From positions 2,914,001-2,978,000 of the forward strand of contig NC_089457.1 of the NCBI RefSeq assembly GCF_026210795.1: a stretch of DNA of 64,000 nucleotides. The letters are read 5' to 3'. The position numbers and the translations under genes are program-made. Shown here piece by piece: positions 54,525-64,000 of the stretch; the first letter of the stretch is position 1; each line of letters begins with the position of its first letter. Under the pieces are notes generated by a model, which did no database searches, was not told the DNA's origin, and saw only the letters and a list, made by a program, of their open reading frames with translations. The DNA is from Rhizophagus irregularis (taxonomy: Eukaryota > Glomeromycota > Glomeromycetes > Glomerales > Glomeraceae).

Positions 54525-56545
54525 TATTAAAATAAAAAAAAAATAAATAAATTGAGCTATTTATTTTTTATTTTTTCCTTTTTTTTTTATAAAAAAAAAA
54601 AGAACTTATAATTCTTGACCAGCGCCGAAATCAACAACATTTACTAATAAAATTTGTCATTTTTAGTGATACCATTTCCAAATAAAGTTATATTACAAAA
54701 AAATTTTTTAATTATTATATAAACAAACGCCTGACTTTTGATTTTGGAAGTATTTTACCCTAAATCTGGTAGATTGGAAATAAAGTGACAATCGTATTCA
54801 TTGTTTTTATGATCAGATGGCGCATCAACCTGGCAAGCATCACATGGGACGCTCCATTTTTAGTTAAATGGTAATCATAAAACATAAATTTGTAGCTTGC
54901 GATAAGTTTGGACGTATTCATTTATTTCTGATATATTTGTCACTCATAAAGCTAGTACTATGAAGAGAAATAATCTTAAATTAATAGATTGATAAAGTTA
55001 ATTAATATTATACCGTATTTACAATATTCGCCAAGTCAAATATATTGTAAGTGAAACACCACCTCATCTAATCACAGAAAAAACCGGATGCTACATTTTT
55101 CCTATTCGGTAATTTCGAAATAATAGTGATACAAATTTTTTTTTAAAACAAAGTTGCCCATAAAGTCTTTATAAAATGACCAATTTACATTTGCAAAGTA
55201 CATTCTTTTGGTTGTGACCTACCAGAAAACTTTACCTGAGGAAAAGGACTTCACTAAAAGTAGTTGATGGTTATGTTAATCATTAATTTAATTGAATTAA
55301 AATTAAAAAATTGAACCAAAAACTATATAAAGTATGTATTAATGTTTTTGTTTGAAAGTTGACTCCACACTTCATAATCGGACCGCATCTAACTAAATGT
55401 TAAGAACACGATTCATAAATTGAGGCTATAATATTTGAATATCAGTAGTTACGCATTTGGATCCTAATAATTCTAGAACATTGTATAGTGAACATTATTG
55501 GCCACACGAAAAATCAAAATAATTTCTACCTCTTTAGAAGAATTACGGTTCATATTATTACCTCTGGTAAATCTAGAGTATATAATGTACGGTTCTGTTA
55601 GAGCTTACGCCTCTGCGCAAAAAGTTAAATATGTTATACATGCACATTCTTGTATTGTATTATTCAACTTCGTGATGAACTAAATAAACATAAAAATTTT
55701 GATCCATAATCAATCCATGTACAATCTAAACGAAACTCAATTTAAACAACGTAAATTGTTAAAATAAAATCCCAATTTTTTTTTTTGTTTTTATTTGTAC
55801 AATTTAGAATTGCTCCCACCAGCATGAACTTTTGAAATATTCGGTAGGAGTTACTTTTTTTTAATTCCCAACATATAAATTTGATAGAAGAGTAATAATA
55901 ATATAACAATTTTGACGACGTTAATATTTTCATCTATTGAATAAAGAAAGATAAATACATTCATTTTCATTGAATTCATCAAAAAGAGAGACATAAAATG
56001 GTGGTATTCTCATGTCTCCAGAATTGATGAATAAAAAGTTATTAGGGTCTTTACGTATCAGGAACTTTTTTATGCTGAATTAATACGGTTTAACGTTCTT
56101 GGCATAAAAAAAAAAATATATTAGCAAATAATGAAAAAATATTTATATATTGTATATGATGAATCTCGTCTAATTTAAAATAAATAAATAATAGAAAATC
56201 CATCATAATTTTTAATTATTATTACATTTAATCTTGCGGCGCACTTGCTGGTGGAGTTTATCTTTTAACGTAACAAAATTAAAAATAAACATAAAACGGA
56301 GAGAATAGAGAAGAGAAATGCTACTCATCATGATGTAAAGATAATTGTATGATTTTTTCATTTATTTATAGCGTCAATATTACGTACTACGGTATATATC
56401 ACAAATGTAATATAATAAATCTTTTATTAAAGTGAATAAATAAACAAGTTTACAATAAAGAAATAAGATTTTTGTAAAATTAAAAAATTTAAATTATTTT
56501 TTTAAAAAAAAACTAGAAAACAAATATAAATAAATATATACTATT
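54525..56545. other. Intergenic, no gene seen
   Basis: Poly(A)/poly(T) tracts directly upstream of BTB5, then AT-rich DNA. No supported gene. Confidence 0.4.
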
Positions 56546-58055
56546 TCATCTAATACAATTATAAATAATCTGAAATACTTCATAATCAATTATTTCAAAA
56601 TATTTCTCACTTCTTCTAATTGCTTTTTCATAACTTGTTTTAACACATCGACCCTTTTTATTACATGAAAATAAATCAAGATCTGATTTTCCGCTTCCAA
56701 AACATGGACCATATCCTGAACTATTATAAATTGCATGTTCAATATCAACAACTTTACTGAAGATAGAATTTTCTAAATTATTATTATATAAAGAAAAAAT
56801 AAAACTTTCTTTAGTACTAATAAAATCACCAAAACCAGACACAGAATACCAATTACATGGATTAAATCCTCCAAGAATCTCATTAGAACTTTTAACACGG
56901 GCAATAGTAACTGTAGGTCCCTTATTATCACATAAATTATGAAATGTATCTTTGCTAAATCCATCTCTACTTCCACGTACAAGTAAATTAAAATGATAAG
57001 TAATCCCCCTTCCTTGTTGTTTCGTGATTTTTATCCGATCAGCAATAAATGAAGCACCTCTTAAATCAATTATTTTAGAATCTATATCGTCCACCAATTG
57101 TGCATCATCCACCAATTGTGAAAAATCTGTGCAAACGAAATATTCAATAATATCAATAAAATGCTCATTATCAAAAATTCTTCTAAATTTATTGACTTTT
57201 TGCATAAAATCTAGACGACTCATCTTTTGAAAATCAATAATAGGGATAAATCGTTGAATTAAGGTACCAAATGCTTTTATATTATCTTCAGTCCACTTTG
57301 AGACATCTGATGGTAATTCATCATCAGATGTTGCAATAGCCCATTCAATAAGCTTATCCCAAACTTCAATTTGTCTTAAAGAATCATTGTCCTTAGTCAA
57401 ATATTCAAAAAGGCGTTCTTGATTGAGTGTAACGAAATCATCTGCTCTTAGAACTACTGAAGGATCCTCCTGGAAAGCATCTTTACAAAATTGGGATAAT
57501 TTCGTAAACTGATCAAATCTATTTGTGATATGCGAAACAAAAACGAAGTTCGATTTTAATGATTCTTTGTTGATAAGAAGAAAATCTTCAATATAAGAGC
57601 ACAATTCTTTAAGACATAATTCATCAGCTGCAATTAAAAGTGCAATGTTTGTCTTAACATCATTATTTGCAAGTTCAAGTTTACCACTATAAATATACCT
57701 AAAATTAATATAAAATTAATCAATAATTATAACGTAGTCGTATAAAACCCACAAACGTTACTATTGATTATTATATACAGTATATTACTTACTTGATAAG
57801 TATTTCGAATACTTTTACGGAAATATTTGGTTTATTAAATTTAATAATATTATTTTCAACTTTTATTTTCTTATTTGAAAATGCATCACGAAAATAAGGC
57901 GAACAAACTTTTAATACAAAAGAATGTAAACGAAAAATTTTTGTGTTTGCTTTTTCTCCAACTAATACTTCTATATCATAAAATTCACCAGTTTTAAGGA
58001 TTCTAGTATATTCCTTAACTAATAAATTCGATAGTTCCATTATTTCCATAGTCAT
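56546..58055 (-). CDS. BTB6: BTB-BACK-TLDc protein
   Basis: Exons 58055-57793 and 57698-56546, phase-2 intron of 94 bp (GTAAGT donor, TTTTAG acceptor), 471 residues. BTB (EFYDIEVLVGE, SPYFRDAF), BACK-like (ADELCLKELCSYIEDFLL, VWDKLIEWAI) and TLDc (LLVRGSRDGF, ARVKSSNEILGGFNP). It contains a small in-frame duplication, QLVDDAQLVDD, before the TLDc domain. The N-terminus is three residues longer than in its paralogues. Confidence 0.9.
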
Positions 58056-58098
58056 TTATGTTGTGGTTTTTTAAGGAAAAAAAAAATTTTTTTTTTAC

Positions 58099-58130
58099 AT
58101 GATCAACCTGTATTGCTTAAATTTGGGCCT
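58099..58130 (-). promoter_or_regulatory. Shared upstream motif, BTB6 copy
   Basis: 'atgatcaacctgtattgctt' followed by 'aaatttgggcct', 44-75 bp upstream of the ATG. Matches the motif before BTB4 with several substitutions. Confidence 0.45.
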
Positions 58131-58489
58131 ACCCTAACCTAGAAATGGGAACGGGCATCACGTGTAATGTAAGGGATGGATCGAGTCCCAGGACCCAGAT
58201 TCAGTTCTGTAATTCTGACCGGAATTATCCGCTAATGTTGGCTAACTACCATAATTTGTCGCTTTAAATTTATTATTAATAAATGATTACAACAAACTCT
58301 GAAATTTTATTAAATAAATGTAATGTTCATTTTTAAATGTATGTATATTAAGATTGATAAATTAAAGCATCCATTTGATAAACAATATTCCCGCAATCCT
58401 AAAAAAGTGTAAATGAGGAACTAAAATATCTTTGGAGCCTAACACACCCAACTTAAAGCAGAGTAATTCTACATTCCAAAAAAAAATAG

Positions 58490-58945
58490 ACCAAAATTCA
58501 TACTATTAAATTGCATATTCAATATCAATAAATTATTGAAAATATAGTTTTCTAAATTAATAATTTAGCAAAATTTACCTCTAACTCACGTACAAATAAA
58601 TTGAATTTATAAATAAGCTTCATGTTTATAATATTTATTTAACTAGCAATAAATGAACTATATAATTATCGTAAATATTTTTTTTATTTATAATAAATTA
58701 AGCGATATAAATGATTAAGGTACAAACCGTTATTGCATTATTCACTTTGCGACAATGATTTTAAATAATCTCTAAGAAATTTGTTTGATCGATGCGAGTT
58801 TATCTGCTTTAAAAGAACTAGGGAAGGATTCTCCTGATACGCTTCTTTACAAAATTATAGTATAAGAAAAATATCAGAGAATTCACAAGTTTCAAGGATT
58901 TTTGAATAATAAATTTAACGATTCCGCTAGAAACCCTTTTTTTTG
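58490..58945 (-). pseudogene. BTB-TLDc gene relic
   Basis: The minus strand contains, in order but in shifting frames, a BTB piece (LKLVNS-like, from about 58925), a BACK piece (FVKKRIRRILP, matching FCKEAYQENPSL), and TLDc pieces (YKFNLFVRELE for YxFNLLVRGSRD, then a NLENSIF-like stretch). Large deletions and stops throughout. A decayed member of the array between BTB6 and BTB7. Confidence 0.65.
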
Positions 58946-59439
58946 CGAATACTATTCTGTCGTGATACTAAACGGACAAAATGTTTAAAAATGCGAAAAT
59001 TTTGAATAAAAAATGGTAAAAGCTAGATAACTTTGGTGATAAAGTTAAAAGAAGTCATAAATAAGCCATTAAGTCGCTTCGCAATCTTAATTCCTTAATT
59101 TCTAGATTTATCTTCGCAATATTTAAGGAAAGAGTTGAATTATGAGGAATACGATGACTTCAAAGAATAATCATATTTAATATATTTAAGCAATAATTGG
59201 GTAATGTTTAAAGGCCATTGCGGTAATAAAATTTATTAAAGTAATAAATATATATATACTCTATACGATTATTTTGTCTAAATTTAACGTAAATAAACGT
59301 AAATGATACAACCATTCATCATCATTTAATCTTGCAGAATAATCAATTATTCTACTTATATAACAAGATAGGTATAGTCGCTCCTCAATTATGATTTGTA
59401 TGCTGTATATTTGCATCAATATTTAAAAATTCATAATTA

Positions 59440-59690
59440 CTCACTTTTGGTCTTTTATCAAGATCATTAATCTAGAATATTCCTGTTCTGTTCGGTCACT
59501 TCAATATCTTCAACAATCTTTGGTCTTAATTCCTTACAAATATTTAAGGAATATCAAGAAATCATATCGGAAGAATTAGTATCATCGGGCTTCCACATAG
59601 TACTTCAGGAGCGATATAAGGAAGTACCATAAATTTATTAGATTTGACGAGTTTGTCGGATCACTTATAAAAGTATTTGCAGTATATCAT
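59440..59690 (-). pseudogene. Kinase C-lobe relic
   Basis: The minus strand reads VLPYIAPEVLCGS (activation loop and APE) and later CKELRPKIVEDIEV and LDKRPKV, the end of a TKL-type kinase domain. They are separated by frameshifts, and HRD/DFG are missing. Related to the kinase gene at 18862 and the plus-strand relic at 52085. Confidence 0.65.
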
Positions 59691-60322
59691 TAATTAAAGG
59701 GTATGGAATCACCGTGAGCTAATTAAAATTCACGTAAAGCCAAAAGTGCATCTTCATGGCCTTTTTAAGGACAAAAATAGGATTTATATTGAACGTCTAC
59801 ATCTAACAAATAGCCTTATAAACGGTAATGGATCCGATTTTAGCGATCCATTATATAACTTTCTTGTTAGTTCTCGCCCTTAATTGAAATTAAGCATCCG
59901 CTAGTCCATTTATTGAAATCCTGACGAAGTCATAACATCAGGATAAAAATAATTTTCTTTAAATATATTTAAAATATTTTCAAACATATTTTTTTTCAAA
60001 AACAAAAATAAAATGGGAAAAAAAATTTTGATTTTTCGTGAAAAAAAAAGAAAAATTTATTTATTTACATTAGAAATTTCTAAAATTCTATCAAAAGAAT
60101 TTTTTAATTACAAATTGATTTGTTTTTGTAACAGCAGGTCAAAAATGTACACTCGCACTTTACACATTACGCCCAAACTATTTGAAAAATTGATTAACCT
60201 TAGATTATTTAATTCTGACCAGAATATTTAAAAAAAAAAATTAAATAAAAAAATAAACAAGGGAATAATATATATAGATAATTTATGATCCCAATAATCT
60301 CAAAATTTCTATATTTTAAAAA
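59691..60322. other. Intergenic, no gene seen
   Basis: AT-rich. A 72-codon Lys/Phe-rich frame (60013-60231, plus strand) is probably chance. Confidence 0.4.
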
Positions 60323-61546
60323 CTAAAATCTACCCCCTCTCCCACGGAAATGAGGACGCGGACCAGGAAGCGGGTATCGAATGGGTGGAGGTGGGATATG
60401 TGGCATACTTTGAGAGATAGGCTGAGAGACGGGGGGAGGAGGTGGTGGGGGAGGAGGAATAGAGTTAAAGCGAACGGAGCGCATAGAACGGGAACGGCCG
60501 GGAATATAATTATAATTACGGTTAGAATTGTTTGGCATTAAAGGAGATGAAGGGGGTGAAATAAAAAAAGGCATAGAAGGTTCCGATATAAATTCTGGAG
60601 AATTCATTAACTCATCATGAATATTATTGAAAGAATAATGTTCAAGAATTTTAATATAAAATTTGTCATCAAAAACATTCTTGAAAGGTTTAATTTTTTG
60701 AAAAAAGTCTACACGAGTTATTTCTTGAAAATTAATATGAGATATAAATGGTTGAATTAATTTCTTAAATATTGTTACATTAATATCAGTCCATTTTGTA
60801 ACATCAGAAGGTAATTCATTAGATTGATCAATAGCCCATTCCATAAGTTTATCCCAAATTTCAATAGGATTTAAAAAATGATTTTTGTTAGCAATAATAT
60901 CAAGAAGAATTTCTTTTTTGATTGTAGTGAAATCATTTGCTTTAAAAATTAATGAAGGATCTTTTTGAAAAGTATCATTATAAAATTGTGATAAGTATAT
61001 AAATTGAGTGAATTTGTTTGAAATATCTTGAATAAGAACAAAATTTTGTTTTAATAATTCTACGTTCTTTAAAAGACATTTCTCAATATAAATGCATAAA
61101 TCACTAAGACATAATTCATCAGCTGCAATTAAAAGTGCAACATTTGTTTTGACATTATTATTTTCAAGTTCAAGTTTACCACTATATATAAACCTATAAA
61201 AAATTAAATAGATAGAATTTTTATTAATAATTGTTGTATTTTTCAACGTCGTTGCCGATAAAATTATATATATATATATATTATTTACTTACTTGGTAAG
61301 AATGTCGAATACTTTTACTGAAATATTTGGTTTTTTAAATTTAATAATATTATTTTCAATTTTTATCCAATTACTTGATAATGCGGTACGAAAATATGGT
61401 GAACATACTTTCAATACGAAAGAATGTAAACGAAAAATTTTAGTGTTCGGTTGTTCTCCGACTAATATTTCTATGTCATAAAATTCTCCAGTTTCAAGAA
61501 TTTTAGTATATCCTCTAAGTAATAAATTTGATAGTTCCGTATTCAT
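60323..61546 (-). CDS. BTB7: BTB-BACK protein with proline-rich/RG tail instead of TLDc
   Basis: Exons 61546-61293 and 61193-60323, phase-2 intron of 99 bp (GTAAGT donor, TTATAG acceptor), 374 residues. BTB (EFYDIEILVGE, SPYFRTAL) and BACK-like parts are as in the paralogues up to FDDKFYIKILEHYSFNN. The TLDc domain is then absent. The last ~90 residues are low complexity: FISPPSSPLMP, a run of nine prolines, PHIPPPPIRYPLPGPRP and a C-terminal RGRGGRF. That part of the gene is GC-rich compared with its surroundings. Polyproline could bind SH3/WW/profilin-type partners and RGG can bind RNA; both are inferred. The frame is intact. Confidence 0.85.
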
Positions 61547-62101
61547 TTTTTAAAAGAAAAAAATGAGAAAATATTTGTATGTAATTTTTTTTTTTTTTCC
61601 AAGAGAAAAAAGGAAAAAAAAATGAAAGAAAAAAAAAATAAAACAATGAGCGGTGCGTAAATATTTATTTTTTTGTTCATATATATGTCAATGATATTCA
61701 CTTAAAAATTTTCCGGAATTGTTAAAACTAGACGAATCCGAATTTTACCGATACCCACGCCGAAAAAAAGAATAATTTTTATACCCAAAAATTTATAAAT
61801 TTAGGTCGGAATTACTTTGACCTAAAGTGGAAACAATATCGGAAAAAATATCCCGACTATAAAAAGATGGAAAGATAAGACTGTTATATATACTGTATGT
61901 TGCCATTTTTTAATTTAACCTTAACTTTAATTTTTCATTTATAAAAATATGTATATACAGACAGGTATTTATTTAGAAATTTATGTACTAATTACATAAC
62001 GTACGCTAAATAACGCTAAAAATATATATATACATATATATCTGTATATATATAATTTTTTTTATATAAATAATATATAAATAATATAAATTACTCTATT
62101 A
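61547..62101. other. Intergenic
   Basis: Poly(A) tracts and a (TA)n run at about 62017-62060. A stretch near 61830-61850 ('tttgacctaaagtggaaac') recurs at about 63620. No gene. Confidence 0.4.
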
Positions 62102-63034
62102 TTAAAAATCATTAAAACAACAAGATTCAAGAATTTTAATATAAAATTTATCATCAAAAATATTTTTGAATGGTTTGATTTTTTGAAAAAAATCCTCACG
62201 ACTTATTTTATCGAAATTAACGTAAGAAAGAAATGGATTAACTATTTTACCAAATGTTTTTACATTATCATCCGTCCAATTTGTAATATTTGATGATAAT
62301 TCATCTGATTGAACAATAACCCATGCTGAAAGTTTATCCCAAATTTCAATTGGTTTTAGTGAATGATTATTTTTAATTAAAAGTTCAAGAAGAAATTCTC
62401 GTTTAATATCAGTAAAATCTTTTGCTTTGAAAATTAATGAAGGATTCTGTCGATAAGTTTCTTTATAAAATTGTGATATTCTCGTAAATTGATCAAATTC
62501 GGTTGTTACATGTAATAAAAGTACTAAATTGGATTTTAATGATTCTCTATTATTGAGTAAAAAATCTTCGGCATATGTACATAATTCATCAAGACACAAT
62601 TCATCCGCCGCAATCATGAGTTCAACATTCGTCTTAACATTATCATTCACAAGTTTAAGTTCACCGCCGTATATATATCTAAAAGATAAAAAAAGCAATA
62701 TATCGTAAATATAAGATTATTCTTTCTAATATATGATAAATTTTTCAATACGCTTTCTTCTTATGCCTTACCTGGTAATAATTTCGAATACTTTAACGGA
62801 AATATTCGGTTTTTTAAATTTGATAATATTATTTTCAATTTTTACCCAATTACTATTCGTTAATGCGATACGAAAATATGGTGAACATACTTTTAATACG
62901 AAAGTATGTAAACGAAAGATTTTAGTGTTTGGTTCTTTTCCAACTAATATTTCTATATCAGAGAATTCTCCAGATTCGAGAATTTTAATATATTCTTTAA
63001 ATAATATATTCGATAATTCCATCGACGTCGACAT
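62102..63034 (-). CDS. BTB8: BTB-BACK protein without TLDc
   Basis: Exons 63034-62772 and 62678-62102, phase-2 intron of 93 bp (GTAAGG donor, TTTTAG acceptor), 279 residues. BTB (EFSDIEILVGK, SPYFRIAL) and BACK-like (AADELCLDELCTYAEDFLL, IWDKLSAWVI) parts are intact. The frame stops at CCFNDF, exactly at the BACK-TLDc linker. No TLDc remnant is seen downstream before BTB7. Either a genuine short BTB-BACK protein or a truncated duplicate. It is closest to BTB7, which also lacks TLDc. Confidence 0.8.
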
Positions 63035-64000
63035 AATTTTTTTTTTAAAAAAAAAAAAAAAAAAATTTAAAAAAAAATAAGGAAAAAAAATAAGAGGAAA
63101 ATATTATTTGTAACGCAACGCATTAAACTGCTTCACAGTTTAAAAATAATTTTTTTTTTGTTAATGATATTCATCCGTTTGGTGTTACTTTACTGCGACC
63201 ATTTTTCGAAACAATTACGTTGTTCATCATGGATACTATACAATATTATAAGAAATATTATATTTTGCAAAAAATATAAGATAATCAAATAGATAGAAAA
63301 ATTGACAAATATGTCTCTATTATTTAAAGATACAATAGCTTATTGAATAATGTTGGGATGAACAAAGGTTAATGCGGTTTTTGTTTTTTTTGAAAGAGCT
63401 ACAATACCCCAAAAAAAAGAGATCTTTTTTTGTCTTTCCAGAATGAGTTTAACCGACTTATAATAATACATAAAATCATGTGGTCAAAGCTCCTTTTGTA
63501 TAGATAAGGAGTGCAAACTCCACAAGTATTCCGGCTGGGGCTAATTACTGCATTGTGTGACAAATAGATCACTTGCCTGTAGAATTTTAGAAAGTTACTA
63601 CGGCAACTTTTTGCTTTAACCTAAAATGGAAACAATAACTTTTTTTAAAAAAACATGAAAATCCAAATGAAAAATCTTAATTCCGGCCGAAATAATAGTT
63701 CGGCTAGAATTAATATCGGAGAATTCCTGGTAGTAGTTAACAAATTTATTAACATACTAGTATGGTCCATTAAAATTATGTGAAATGTGTATTTTCCATA
63801 TGTGTCTACCAAGATCTGAAAGGCGAATCTTCCAAGGTTGTACTAAACATCTTATGGCCGAACTGAACATCCATCTCAAGACCAGCGGAAAAGAAGCATC
63901 AAAATCGCAATATGTATGTTTGAACTTGGTTGTTGGTGCGAATCTAACGTAGGCAAGTTTGAACTTTAGCTAGAAAAAAAACATCCCAGGACCCATGGAC
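63035..64000. other. Intergenic, no gene seen
   Basis: A 50 bp A/T homopolymer-rich stretch lies directly upstream of BTB8. The rest is AT-rich; 'aacctaaaatggaaacaata' at about 63620 is related to 61835. No supported gene. Confidence 0.4.

Noticed and set aside
60013-60231. 72-codon plus-strand frame
   Set aside because: Low-complexity Lys/Phe/Ile composition and no family signal.

Overview
The window looks like nuclear DNA of an arbuscular mycorrhizal fungus of the Rhizophagus/Glomus type. It is very AT-rich. Genes carry short GT...AG introns, mostly 65-120 bp. The gene families are those hugely expanded in Glomeromycotina: BTB-BACK-TLDc proteins, TKL-like kinases with a zinc-ribbon linker, and kinase/Sel1 proteins. 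Foldback DNA transposons, satellites and gene relics fill the gaps. The organism is inferred from content; no marker gene was identified. All intact genes lie on the minus strand.

Region 1 (1-13.9 kb): an AT-rich ~83 bp satellite was invaded by a TA-flanked MITE. A 12.7 kb Ty3/gypsy-type LTR retrotransposon (1054-13776) then inserted into the last bases of the MITE. Its two 1241 bp LTRs look identical and it has a 4 bp target duplication. It carries six open reading frames in series: an unknown ORF1, gag, protease, RT-RNase H fused to a thymidylate-kinase-like P-loop domain, a small unknown ORF, and integrase. The joints look like translational coupling sites: TAATG, in-frame TGA-CTA, and ATGA.

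Region 2 (14.4-16.7 kb): a satellite of ~25 bp units, each containing a small palindrome, interrupted by a MITE with a 9 bp target duplication.

Region 3 (18.9-24.2 kb): a kinase gene that can be read as ten exons, all in phase 0. Nine tandem exons each encode a zinc ribbon plus a kinase N-lobe, and one final exon encodes the catalytic C-lobe. Only the last N-lobe exon keeps a normal glycine loop. The conceptual protein is about 1583 residues.

Region 4 (25.8-63.0 kb): eight BTB genes (called BTB1-BTB8 here) and at least two BTB relics. Most share one phase-2 intron at the same place in the BTB domain. BTB2 adds an N-terminal ricin-B-like lectin fold. BTB7 swaps TLDc for a proline/RG tail, and BTB8 ends before TLDc. 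Between them lies a gene (39.0-41.7 kb) with an MLKL-like architecture: helical bundle, degenerate kinase, Sel1 repeats. Scattered among these are two hAT-type MITEs with 8 bp duplications, two TA-type MITEs, a larger CCCTATA-ended element, a Tc1-like transposase relic, two kinase relics and a tRNA-like sequence.

The gene models were built by hand from open frames and splice motifs. Exon sums are multiples of three in every intact model, which is the main internal check. No expression or database evidence was available.
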